Shown in pieces: positions 12,401 through 23,289 of a stretch of DNA of 64,000 bases. The notes under the pieces were generated by a model. It ran no database searches, was not told where the DNA came from, and worked only from the letters and a program-made list of their open reading frames with translations. The position numbers were made by a program, and so were the translations under genes. Location: positions 35,322,770-35,386,769 of the forward strand of contig NC_080682.1 in NCBI RefSeq assembly GCF_030445035.2, in the 5' to 3' direction. The first letter of the stretch is position 1. The number at the start of each line of letters is the position of its first letter. Source of the stretch: Dasypus novemcinctus (Eukaryota > Chordata > Mammalia > Cingulata > Dasypodidae).

Positions 12401-13010
12401 CTACTTGAGAAGCCAAACATAATTGATATGTTCCCACCCTTCACCTTCCAAAATGTCCCCCCCTCCCTCCAGATCATTGCCTGTCATGTGTTCTCCTTGC
12501 CTGACCTTAGCTGCTTTAAAGGGCTTCTTTGTAAATTGATTATGTTGTGCTTCTCTCTCTGTGCTGTGTATGCCTGTGAATGCGTGTTTGAATAAGCATA
12601 TTGGATTTATCAGACTTCTTAGCAGTGTGTGAAATTTATACTGTTCTGACAATATGTAACCTGCCTCACACAATAAACTCTGAAAAAGTTTCAATTGATG
12701 CTTAATATAACTAGGAGTTCTGTTTTTTTCAGCTATTAGTTGATTGAGGGAAGAGTAATAGGAGATTAATATAAGCATACTCCCAAATTTTACTAACAGA
12801 AGAAGTGGTAACCTGATAGCCTGAGAGCAAAGCAGAAAAGAAAGTATAAAGAAAATAACAACACTACTAAAAAGATTGGACTATTTCAGTGAGGTGAAAG
12901 CACTATTGGGGTCATTGACTAATAGAGAAATTTCTTTAAAATGTTGGGACATTTAGCTGCAATGGAAAAATTGTTGATAATTTATCTGTGAGTGTTTAGA
13001 TATGATATTG
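12401..13010. other. Unassigned sequence, possible LTR remnant
   Basis: This stretch lies between two LINE fragments. It contains a plus-strand AATAAACTCTG at 12,670-12,681 after 'CCTGCCTCACAC', the kind of poly-A signal placement seen in LTRs, but I could not find convincing ends or target duplications. The 125-codon minus-strand frame 12,778-12,401 has no recognisable motif, and I do not support it as a gene. Confidence 0.3.
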
Positions 13011-14734
13011 ATTTTTTAACAAATTGATTTTATTGATACATACTAATAAAGCATATGATTCATCCAAAGTGTACAATCAATGATATTGGTTATAATCACA
13101 TATTTGTTCACCACTTCAGTTATTATTAGAACATTTTCATTATTTCAATAATAATAATAAACAAAAAACAAACAAACGAGAGAATTCCTCACCTCTCAAT
13201 CTCTGTATGCTTCCCCATGGTGCATAGCTGGTGTTTCTGGCTATTTGATCCAAAGTATATAATCAATGGCTTTTAGTATAATCACAGGGTTATACATTCA
13301 TCTCAAATATTTTAGAACAATTTCAATACTCCAGAATGAAAGACTCCACATCCCTTAGCATTTCTTTCTCAGATCCACATAATCACTAATTTCATTTCAT
13401 CTCTATAAATTGATTGATATTATATTTCATATAAATGGAGTCATACAATATATAGTCCTCTGTGTCTGGTGTCCTTTACTTAGTATAATTTTTTTGTCTC
13501 ATATTAATATTCTGTTCTATTAACTTACATTTGTTCGGCTTTAAAGAAAAATGGTCTTACATATGCAATTCTACTCGTATTCATATTTCACATAATGTAT
13601 TTAGTTCATAATAGGGTAATCATTCAATATTTGTCCTTTTCTGTCTGGCTTGGTTCACTCAACATAATTTCCTCTAGGTTCATGCATGTTGTCATATGTT
13701 TCAGGAATTTGTTTCTTCTTACTGCTGCATAATATTCCATCATGTGTATACTCCACAATTTGTTTATCTATTTGTCAGTTGACCAACACCTGGGTTGTTG
13801 CCAATTTTTGGCAATCATGAATAGTATTGTTATAAACATCCATGTGCAGGTATCTATTCATGAGATTGCTCTCAGTTCTTCTTGGTATATACATAGCAAT
13901 GGTAGTGCCAGGTTTATATTCTAGTCTCTATTCAACTTTCTTAGGAACTGCTGAACCATCTTTCACAGTGACTGTACCATTCTACATTCCCACCAACAGT
14001 GAATAAGCATTCCAATGTCTCCACATCTTCTCCAGCATTTAGTTTTCCAACTTTTTAATAGCTGCTGTCTAACAGATATGAAATGATATCTTGTCATAGT
14101 TTGATTTGTTTTTCCCTAATCGTTAGTGATGATGAACATTTTTACATGTGCTCCTTTGCTGTTTGTATTTCTTCTTTGGACAGTAGTTGTTCAAGTCTTT
14201 TGCCCATTTTTTTAATTGGATAATTTGTCTTTTTATTACTGTGTTGAATGATTTCCTTATATACCATGGATATTAAATCTATATCAGATATGTGATTACC
14301 AAATATTTTCTCCCAATGAGTCCTCTGCCTTTTCACCTTTTTGACAAAGTCTTTTAAGGTGCGAAAGTGTTGGTTTTTGATGTGTTTCCATTTATCTATT
14401 TTTTCTTTTGTTGCTCATACTTTGGGCAAAAGATTTAAGAAATTACTACATAACAAAATATCTTGAAGATGTTTTCCTACATTTTCTTCTAGGAGTTTTA
14501 TGGTTGTTGTTTTTATATTTAAGTCCTTGATCCATTTTGAGTCAATTTTTTTGTATAAGAGTTGAGATAGGGGTCTTTTTTTCTTTCTCCTAGCAATATT
14601 TGTTCAATAGACAGTTCTGGCCCAGATGGGTGGGCTTAACAGCCTTTTTAAAAATCGCTTGCCCGGAGAAATGAGGGTTAATTTCTGAGTTTGCTCTTTG
14701 AATCCATTGGTCATTCTTTATGCCAGTACCATGT

Positions 14735-14772
14735 TGGGTTTTTTGTTTGTTTGTTTGTTTGTTTGTTCGTTT
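14735..14772 (+). repeat. (TTTG)n microsatellite inside L1
   Basis: About seven TTTG units with one TTCG interruption. They lie within the minus-strand L1, so the element's own strand carries a (CAAA) expansion. Confidence 0.9.
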
Positions 14773-17099
14773 TACCACTGTATCTAAGTAATATGTTTAA
14801 ATTCAGGAAGTGAGAGTCCTCCATCTTTGTCTGCTTTTTGAAGATCTTTTTGGTTATTTGGAGCCCCTTACCTTTCCAAATAAATTTGATTATTGGATTT
14901 TCAATTTCTATAGAAAAGGCTGTTGGGATTTTTACTGGGGTTGAATTGGATCTGTAAATAGTTTGAGTAGAACTGACATCTTAATGATATTTAGTTTTCC
15001 AATCCAGGTACATGAAATGTCCTTCCATTTATTTAAATCTTTGGTTTCTTTTAGCAATGTTTTGTAGTTTTCTGAATACCTGTCCTGTATGTACTTGGCT
15101 AAATTCATTCCTAAATATTTGATTGTTTTATTTACTATTATAAATAGAATTGTTTTTTCTGATTTCCTCCTCAGTTTGCACATCAGTAGTTATAGTAACG
15201 CTATTGATTTTTGCATATTAACGTTGTATCCTGACATTTTGCTGAACTCATCTATTAATTTTAGGAGCATTGTTTTGATTTTTCAAGATTTCCTAGATAT
15301 AAGATCATTTCATCAATGAATACTGAAAGTTTTACTTCTTCCTTTCTGATTTAGGTATCTTTTATTCTTTGTCTAGCCTTATTACTCTAGGTAGAAATTG
15401 TAGGACAATATTGAATAATAATGGTAAAAGTGGACAACCTTGTCTTGTTCCTGATCTTAGCAGGAAAGCTCTCAGTAGTTCACCATTGAGTACAATGCTG
15501 GCTGTAGGTTTTCCATATATGCACTTTACCATGTTGAGAAAGTTTCCTTGTATTCCTATTTTTAGGGGAGTCTTTATCAAGAAAGAGTACTGTATTTTGT
15601 CAAATGCCTTTTCTTCCTCAATTGAGAGGAACATGTGTTTTTTTTTTTTCAATTTATCAATGTGTTTTATTACACTAATTGATTGTCATGTGTTGTGCCA
15701 CCCTTACATATGTGGGATAAAACTTACTTGATCATGGTGTATAATTCTTTGAAGGTGTGTTTGGATTCTGTTTACAAGTATTTTGTTCAGGTTTTTTTGC
15801 ACCTATATGCATTAGAGCTATTGGCCTGTAATTTTCTTTTTTCATAGTATCTTTATCTGGTTTTGGTATTATGGTGAGGTCAGCTTCATAGGATGAGTTT
15901 GGTAACATTCTTTTCTATTCAATTTTTTGGAAGAGCTTGAGAAAGAAAAGTATGAGTTCATCCTTGAATGATTGGGAGAATTCACCTGTGAAGTCATCTG
16001 GTCCCAGGCTTTTCATCTTTGGGAGGATTTTGATGACTGTTTCAATCTTTTCACATGTAATTGATTTGTTTAGGTCTTCTATTTTTTTCTAAAGTCAGTG
16101 GAGGTGATTAATGTGTTTCTAGGAATTTGTCCATGTTGTCTACAGTTTCTAGCTTTTTAGCACACAGCAGTTTAGTATCCTCTTATGTTCTCTCTTATTG
16201 CTACAGGGCCGGTGGTAATGACCCCCCTCTCTTTTTTTATTTATTTGTGTCCTCTTTCTTTTTATCTTTGTCAGTTTAGCTAAGGGTTTGTCAGGTTTGT
16301 TGATCTTCTCAAAGAACCAACTTTTAGTTTTGTTAATTCTATTGTTTTTTCCTTCTTGATTTCATTTATTTCTGCTCTGATCTTTCCTTTCCTTTAGGGT
16401 GGTTTCAGATTAGTTTGCTGTCTTTTTCTGGTGTTTTCGGGTGTGCAGTTAGATCAACAATATTAGCTCTTTCTTCTTTTTTAATGAAGCATTGAGGGCC
16501 CTAAATTTCTGTCTAAGCACTGCCTTTGTGAATTGCTTACTTACATCACTCATTTTGACATTTGGTATTCTGTTATCATATCATACTTCTGTCTAACTTT
16601 TTCTTACCCTTTACTCTCCCTTATCAATTCTCTCACTCTTCTTTTCTTCAGTTCGTGGGATTCAGTTTAGTATCTCTTGTAATTCTGATTTTTTAGTAAC
16701 ATATTCCATCAATTTTTAATTGTGAAGACTTTGAACTCCCCTTCATTTATAAAGGACAGCTTTACCAGATACAGAATTCTTAACTGATAGTTTTTCTCTT
16801 TCAATACCTTAAATACATCATACAACATTCTTCTCTCCTTGGTTTCTGATTAGAGGTTGGCACTTGAACTTATTGAATTTCCCTTGTATTTGAAGCTTTG
16901 CTGTTTTCTCTTGCTGCTTTCAAAATCTTCTCCTTGTAGCTGATATTTGACATTCTGAATAGTAGGTGTCCTGGGGTAGCTCTATTCATGTTTATTCTGT
17001 TTGAAGTGCATTATCTTTCTTGGATATTGATATTTATGTCTTTCATAAGGATTTATAAGTTTTCAGTCCTTATTTCCTCCAATATTCTTTCTGCCCTAT

Positions 17100-18122
17100 G
17101 GCAGTTTGGTATTGTTTATGAATTCCAAAAATAGATATTGGATTATGTGTGTAAAATGATCTGTTCCTCTGGGTGTGTTAGATTGTATTAGATATAGTGG
17201 CTTCACTTTTACTTTATTAAATCAAGATTACGGCTTTTATTTGACCACCTCATTAGGGCAACTTGGTTTGAGTCCCCAACCCCCCACTTTATGGGCTATA
17301 TAAATGGATGATCAATCATAGACAGGAAAGAATGTACATGGAAAAGGAGAACACAGAAACAGATTCATGGGAAGAGAGAGTGCTCCATACACACAGCCTG
17401 GGAAGAGAAATAAGCCTGATAGTCTATAGCTGACCTTGTATAGAGAATCAAGCACCTGAGTTCAGAAAGAAATGAGCCCCAGGGAGAGTGATGAGCCTTA
17501 GGCAAGCCTACAGCCAAGATCAGAAGAAGCTGGGGGCCGGGAGACTTAGGAAGAAGAGGAAGCCAGAACACTTTCCAAAACTTCCCACCATGTTCTCCAA
17601 AATGGTTTTGGTGAGAAAAGTAAATTACTCTTTATGGTCTTGTGACTATAAGCTACTATATCATATATATCCTTTATAAAGTGTCGGAAATCGTTGACCC
17701 AAAGGGTATCGAGAATGAAAGAAAAAGAGAAGACTAGGATCAAGGGGTCTGAGAGCATTGACTCATGAAGCTCAATAGACAACTTTATTATTTCCAAATG
17801 GAATTATATAAACTCAAGCTATTTTAAGCATAAATGATGACATGCAGCTATACAGTAAAAATTCTTACAAGCTGCAGGACTACAAAATCTTATCTCAGAG
17901 TACAAGGTCTTAGTGCTCTTTCAAACTACAAAGTGTGTTTTGTGTTTTCCCATATTTCTCCCTGCCCCAGGCAACTTCAGTCCTGTTGACCCAAAAGGCT
18001 TAATTGCTGCATTCCTGTGTTAACAGAATAACCATGGAAACAGTATCACTGTGCCTTTGCTTCCCACAATAAAGGTCAGCATATTTCTGATATTTTGCAT
18101 CAGCACCCCTTTGGCTGATTAA
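17100..18122 (+). mobile_element. LTR-like repeat nested in the L1 (host of a solo LTR)
   Basis: The L1 sequence breaks at about 17,100 and resumes at about 18,123 ('TCTTTTTCCAATTTCTTCTTC'). The inserted repeat begins 'TGGCAGTTTGGTATTG', contains 'GGGCAACTTGGTTTGAGTCCCC' and a TATATAA-like stretch near 17,299. It then has 'TTCTCCAAAATGGTTTTGGTGAGAAA' and 'TTATGGTCTTGTGACTATAAGC', and ends 'CAGCACCCCTTTGGCTGATTAATACA'. Start TG and end CA are consistent with an LTR, but I see no clear target duplication. The frames at 17,365-17,797 fall inside it and are not genes. Confidence 0.6.
17682..18068 (-). mobile_element. Solo betaretrovirus-like LTR with 6-bp target duplication
   Basis: This 387-base LTR starts TG and ends CA on the plus strand. 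It is flanked by identical ATAAAG hexamers at 17,676-17,681 and 18,069-18,074. It is related to the LTRs of the provirus at 22.7-28.6 kb: shared 'GGGTATCGRGAATGAAAG', 'CAACTTTATT', 'CTTATCTCARRGTACAARGTC' and 'CCATGGARACAG'. On the minus strand AATAAA lies at 17,789-17,784, the same relative position as in the provirus LTRs. It lacks their 29-base tandem repeats. It is inserted inside the 17,100-18,122 repeat, whose sequence reads through when the LTR and one ATAAAG are removed. Confidence 0.88.
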
Positions 18123-19225
18123 TACATGTCTTTTTCCAATTTCTTCTTCTGGGATAATGCATATGTTTTTGTGTTTTGCATTATTACCAATTTCCCGAGG
18201 CACTGTTCCATTTTTTCCATTCTCTTCTTTCTGTTCTCCTGACTTTTCCAGTTCAGATGTCCTGTTTTAGAAATCACTAATTTTGTCTTCAAGCAATTCA
18301 TATTTGCTCTTATATGCCTAATGTAATTTTAATCCCATCCATCATGTCTTTCATTCCCATATGGTCTGTAACTTTTCATTGCAGACTTTCAAATTGTTCT
18401 TAATGCTCACCCAGTGTCTCTTTAATATCCTTTATTTCTTTAACCATATTTCCTGTAAATTCTTTGAAGTGATTTAGGAGAGTTGTGTGATTATCATTGA
18501 TTAATTGTCTTAAATTCTGAATTGCTTCAGGATCTTTGATATGTTCCTTTGTCTGGGTCACCACTTCCTATTTCCTAGTATGGCTTGTAATTATTTTTTT
18601 CTGATGCCTAGGCATCTGATATGTTGCTGAATTTACTCTGGTGTCCAATTTCTCTCTCTTGCCTATTATTAATTTTTCACAGGTCTTCTTTGATATTTGT
18701 TTCAATTTATCCTACGTTTTTTAAATTGCCCAGCTTAAGCTATCAAAGTCATGCCATGGACTCACTAATGGGATGTAGAATTTCTCCCAGAGGTTGGGTA
18801 AAGAGAGCTCTAAAAACAGCTTTGGTGCATGTAATTTCCAGACCAGTCAGCAGATATCACCCATTGGCCCACTTTTCCAAAAATGTGTATCTCAGTTTTC
18901 CTTTGTTTCTGTCTAGCCAGAGCTGAGATTCAAAGTGGGATACACTGGCTAAATTCACAGAATAAAGTCCCCTGATTCCCCCTCCCTTTTTGCATGTTAC
19001 AGCTGACAGAGAGGAAGATATCTGTTCCCCTTTCAGTCAGCTGAAATGAGCCAAGGTTTTTTACCCCCGCTGAATATCTCAGGGGTGGGGAAGAGGAGCC
19101 CTTTCTTGCAGCCAGAAGATTCAGTAACCTACAGTTAGTTGTTTTGGCTTCTTCATCTCTCTGTCCTTCCCTTTCCAGCAGTTGTGAAACACTGTCCTGG
19201 TCTGCTTACCGACAATGCAGGCACA

Positions 19226-19478
19226 TCGCCATCACTTTTGAAATATTTATTGAAAGGAATTGAAACTAAATTTGATGAGGGAGTTTTAAAATAAAATGTG
19301 TGTATCTACGTGTGTCTGTCAATGTTTTTCTCTCTCCAATACTACTGTAATCCCCTTGAGAACAGAAATACCTCATTCATATTTGTGTTCTTCACAGATT
19401 TTAACAAATATAGAACATATAAAACATGAAAATAAATATCGATCACATTTTGGCTCATGTAAGAATGTATTTATAGGT

Positions 19479-19518
<40 letters not shown>

Positions 19519-20695
19519 GCTCTATAATGGTAATTTTCTCTTGTTTTTGTTTGCTTTTGAAAACAGTAAGAATTCATCAAGGTCAAAAATTCTATCAACT
19601 CATGTTTGTATTTTTTATGGTATTTGGGCAGCCATGTACATACTGGTGTTCAATAAATGTTAGCTTATTTAAAATACTATTTTTATAATTATTTACTATC
19701 ATATATATTAATATGGCATAGAATTTTATGGACATATTCCTTCCTAAATGATATATTTTCTGAATGGTTAGGATTTCAAATAAATATACAGAGAATTATA
19801 TATTATGACTAAAACAATTCAAGTTAACTGGTTAGGAAGTTCTCATATCTCATATATCAAAAAGAAATCTCCTATAAAAAGAATGGACACACTTGGGATT
19901 GACCGTAGGTAGTTCATGTTATAAGATTTGTGTGTATGCATTAAAACATATACATTTATTTTTTAATTGCTCCATTTTTTTCTATTTAACAGTGATCTGA
20001 ATCCTACAAGCATTATTTTACAATATAATAGTTTATATTATAAAATACATATAATGGACAACCTATGAAATTTGAAAGTTCATTATTGTAGGGATATATA
20101 GAAGCTACTATCTACCTAATCACTCACTTCTGATTTAAATATTATGAGGTTTTCCCTTCCAGTCACAGTATGTTATTAAGATTAGTTGTCCTGAAAATGT
20201 TTCATCATTTCTGAGATTTATTAAATTGATTATATTGTATTCATTTCTTTTCCTTCCAGATATTTTCATTCATTCATTCTAAGTGCAATGCTAAATTTTT
20301 AGAATTATGTGAAAATATAAGGCTTTCAAACCATATTTATATTTCCTGATTCTAATTTGGATGTGTTATTTTTATTTCTCAATTGCGTTAAATATGTATT
20401 CTTCCTTAGAAAATTGTCTATAGAAAGTTAAAGTAGTTGTACACTTATTTATTTAATATTAAAATGTTATTTAACTCTTCTTTTCAATTTAGTATTTTCC
20501 TGCTGTTGTGTCTGTATGAGTAAAAATATACCACACATTACTTATCATAAGAAGCAATAATGTATTTTATTTGTACAAAAATATTAAATGTCCTCTTAGT
20601 AGATTCTTAATATTTGGCTCAGCTATACCCCCCATCTCTTTTCTAGCTTCTTTTTCTGCACTTTCCCTATAGTCCCCCAATAATACCAATCTTTC
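19226..20695. other. AT-rich spacer with no recognised gene
   Basis: No coding signature, RNA gene or clear repeat family is visible, apart from the TA microsatellite annotated separately. The small frame at 19,296-19,484 has no recognisable motif. Confidence 0.5.
19484..19516 (+). repeat. (TA)n microsatellite
   Basis: About 16 uninterrupted AT dinucleotides, likely length-variable between individuals. Confidence 0.95.
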
Positions 20696-20699
20696 CAGA

Positions 20700-20935
20700 A
20701 TGAACCATGCATTTCTTTTTTATTTAAAGTTAATTTTTAAAATGTTAATTTAAAAACAGAAGAGGTTCCAATATACCCCACTCCCTATGCTATCATTTTA
20801 AAAATTATATTTTTTGAAGATACATAGATCATAAAAAATGCTACATTAAAAAATACAAGAAGTTCCCTTATACACACACACCCCACCCCATTCCTCCCAC
20901 ACACTCATATCAACAACCTCTTTCATCATTGTATT
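20700..20935 (-). mobile_element. One or two LINE-1 3' tails
   Basis: The plus strand shows 'GAAGATACATAGATCATAAAAAATG', 'ACATTAAAAAATACAAGAAGTTCCC', a C-rich run and 'AACAACCTCTTTCATCATTGT', the reverse complement of the L1 tail at 862-1,215. Just before it (20,715-20,795) lies a second similar end ('AACAGAAGAGGTTCCAATATACCCC'), suggesting two adjacent truncated insertions. Confidence 0.65.
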
Positions 20936-22299
20936 TCTTTTCCTCTTCTTCATTCTTTTGTGACTCTCCCAACCCTCTTGCTCTCTTCCATACTGCATGA
21001 TCATCTCCTAGTGTTTGAAATTGCCTAGATATTTTCCCTTTAAATATGCTGATAAAAATCCTCAATTTAAGACATGTTTGATATATCAGACTTCAAATTA
21101 ATGATGGTTTTCTACAGCCTGCTGTGTTGGCTGTCCTTACAATGTTTCTGTTAGCCATTTGTACTGAGTATAAATTCTACTTAGCTAATTTTAAGATACC
21201 TTCATATCAATATGAAAAAAAGATTTTTAAATAATTTTATGTCAAGAAGTATTTCAGGAATTATTGTAAAATAAAATTATTTGATAAAATAAAATGAGTG
21301 GATTGAATTAGAATCTTTAATATATGGAAATTCAAACATATTCTAAAAGATTAACAGTCAATTAAAAAATGAGGTCAAGAATCTAGAGGGTAACTGAGAA
21401 AGTAGTATAGAAGAAGTTTATATTTTTCATAGGATATTTGACTGGTGGAAGGTCAATAAAGCAGCTACCCACAATTTACTAAAGACAACCAATAGAAAGA
21501 TAGCACAAGAAAGTGTTTTAAAAAATCTTGAGCAAAATTAGTTTGGATCTCAAAGTTTTATTGAATCAATTCATGAATTGGGGAGATTCCAATCACCACA
21601 AGATAGAGAGGAATTCCAGTGAACAAAAAGAAAATGGGATTTTACAGTCAGAAAAAGGGAGGACACTGGGAGGAAATTTTCATTGGTTGATGCAGTCTAC
21701 ATCTCCTAATAAGATTACTGATAATATTTGCTTAGCAATGAGTAAATTAGTGGGCATAAGAATAGGGAGTTGACAAAGCTGATGGGCTGATTTAAAATCT
21801 GGTTTTTGGGTGAGCCAGCCATTTACTGGGAATAGAACCAAATATTTGAAATTGATATATGTAACGAAATATTAGCATAATGAAATTACATATATTAAAG
21901 AAAATTTTAATTTTGTATTATTATGTGGAAAAATTACTCTGAAAAAGACAAAGATTATCAGTTTGAGTCAAAATACCAAACACAATATATTTCTAAAACT
22001 GTCATTAATAAAATAAAGTGATGTACAACATTGCAATAAAGGAACACAAAAATAATGAATATCCAGAAGTTCTTTATACAATTCCATTTGCCTGAACTTC
22101 ACTATCCCAGGTATTTTCATGACTCCATATTTCACATCTTTTGAGCTGCTCACATGTAATATTCTCCCTGAACAATTCCCTGAAAATTATTTTTTATGAG
22201 AAGAAGCCCAATTGACTCCATCCATCCCCTCCATAGACAACATCATATACATGTTCTTGGTTGCTTATTACTCCCCCCAGTCCTCCCCACACACAAAGC
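20936..22299. other. Spacer with no recognised gene
   Basis: AT-rich sequence. The 81-codon frame at 21,528-21,773 and the antisense frames near 22,000 carry no motif I recognise and sit in no recognised repeat. Confidence 0.45.
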
Positions 22300-22672
22300 A
22301 ATAGAATGCAACTCTTTTTAGACCTCTTCATTTTTTCCTTAACTGTGTGATCCATTCCCATGCACAGAACCTTTATACTGGCATTCTCCTTGTATATTCT
22401 TTCCTTCCATGTGCCTGTTTTGATTAACACTTCCCTCCTTCAAGTTTTTTATCAAATGCCGGCATTTTATTGACCTGAACACATTATTTCTGATTGTTTT
22501 ATCATGCCCTTGCCCATGCCCTGAATCTCTTAGCACCTATTCCATCTTACATTTCAATTTTTATAGTAGTTTTCCCATTCCAACATGGCATATCTTGTAC
22601 TTCTATGTGTTTCTTTGTATCTCACAGCTAGAGAAAAACCTCCAAAAAGCAAATATTAGTACTTTTATTTTT
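22300..22672 (+). mobile_element. L2-like LINE 3' remnant, left part
   Basis: A weakly preserved LINE-2 3' end: 'TTTATTGACCTGAACACATTATTTCTGATTG' resembles the L2 segment upstream of its 'tagaatgtaagctcc' block, and 22,625-22,672 resembles that block. The element appears to continue across the provirus at 28,604-28,680, which reads 'GCTGGGTACATTGTAAATATTC' and 'TTATTTACTGAATAAATGAATAAA', the expected L2 terminus. Confidence 0.45.
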
Positions 22673-22823
22673 GCTATATGTTGGAGATTTGGACCTGAAG
22701 GGTATCATAAATAAAAGAAAGAGAAAAGGGAGAAGGAAACAAAGAGAAAGAAAGAGTGAAAAAGAAAGAAAGAATGAGAGAGCTGGGATCAGGGGGTCTG
22801 CAAGTAGAGACTCATCAGACAAC

Positions 22824-22829
22824 TTTATT
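22824..22829 (-). terminator. LTR polyadenylation signal
   Basis: AATAAA on the minus strand, about 20 bases downstream of the TATA box. The same hexamer is present in the 5' LTR (28,216-28,221) and the solo LTR (17,784-17,789). Confidence 0.75.
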
Positions 22830-22846
22830 GGTTACAAGGGGTTCTC

Positions 22847-22852
22847 TATATA
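22847..22852 (-). promoter_or_regulatory. LTR TATA box
   Basis: The minus strand reads TATATAGAG directly downstream of the 29-base repeats. The 5' LTR has the weaker GTATAGAG at the same place (about 28,240-28,246). Confidence 0.65.
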
Positions 22853-22859
22853 CTCCAGT

Positions 22860-22946
22860 CTATGTGACAACAAGCAGGAACATGTAGCCTACATGACAAC
22901 AAGCAGCAACACATAGCCTACATAACAACAAGCAGCAACATGCAGT
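22860..22946 (-). repeat. Three 29-base tandem repeats in LTR U3
   Basis: Units begin at 22,860, 22,889 and 22,918, each with 'GACAACAAGCAG' (one unit has AACAACAAGCAG). Their location just upstream of the TATA box is the usual place for retroviral enhancer repeats. Confidence 0.9.
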
Positions 22947-23179
22947 TAACTATCAGCATTACCCATAGTCTAAGGAATTTTAAAAAAATCTTATCTCAAG
23001 GTACAAAGTCTTAGTGTTCTATTTACTACAAAAGGTATGTGCTCATCTTTTCTTTTAGTCTTTTACAACTTCATCCCATTTGCTGGGAACTCTTAATTAC
23101 TGCATTCCTTAGGTTGCAAGTGTAGCCATGGAGACAGCACTTTTCTCCTTGTGAGGCCACTGTGTCTCGGTTTCCAATA

Positions 23180-23193
23180 TCTTCCCCTTTTTG
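23180..23193 (-). promoter_or_regulatory. Polypurine tract
   Basis: Minus strand CAAAAAGGGGAAGA directly abuts the start of the 3' LTR. This is the plus-strand DNA synthesis primer site in retroviruses and confirms provirus orientation. Confidence 0.85.
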
Positions 23194-23289
23194 TTTTAGT
23201 CGAGGTGATGGTGCCTGTCTTAGGTTGCCCTCCTCTAAGAGTCTTACCCATCATTGACTACCAGCCAAGCTCTTCGACTGGGGGAAGTT

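Larger units (their letters stand above)
13010..19225 (-). mobile_element. Near full-length LINE-1, interrupted by nested repeats at 17.1-18.1 kb
   Basis: Read on the minus strand the order is 5' UTR (19,225-18,720), ORF1 (about 18,700-16,700, split by the insertion), ORF2 (about 16,500-13,500) and 3' UTR to about 13,010. ORF2 shows the RT block SGTRQGCPLLPLLFNIVL within 15,652-15,362 and, at 15,320-15,309, F-I-D-E where active L1s have FADD. The frame 15,183-14,932 encodes IKYLGMNLAKYIQDRYSENY and WIGKLNIIKMSVL, typical of the post-RT region. The 3' part keeps 'CACTGTTGGTGGGAATGTAGAATGG' (minus strand, near 14,000). With the insertion removed the element is about 5.2 kb. Stops and frameshifts are frequent, so it is dead. 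Confidence 0.9.
22679..23179 (-). repeat. 3' LTR of the provirus (501 bases)
   Basis: On the minus strand it runs from TATTGGAAAC (23,179) to CCAACA (22,679). U3 carries three 29-base tandem repeats, then a TATA box, an AATAAA signal, and a pyrimidine-rich U5 (the GA-rich run at 22,715-22,790 on the plus strand). The GA-rich run produces the lysine-rich open frame at 22,671-22,916, which is not a gene. Confidence 0.92.

Noticed and set aside
12401-12778. 125-codon minus-strand gene
   Set aside because: No recognisable domain, no conserved neighbour, and it overlaps a region with LTR-like signals.
22671-22916. Lysine/arginine-rich small protein
   Set aside because: Product of the GA-rich U5 of the LTR; the same run recurs at 27,986-28,195 in the other LTR.
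22860-22946. Regular 29-base repeats, CRISPR-like in length
   Set aside because: The units abut with no spacers and sit in a retroviral LTR of a mammalian genome.
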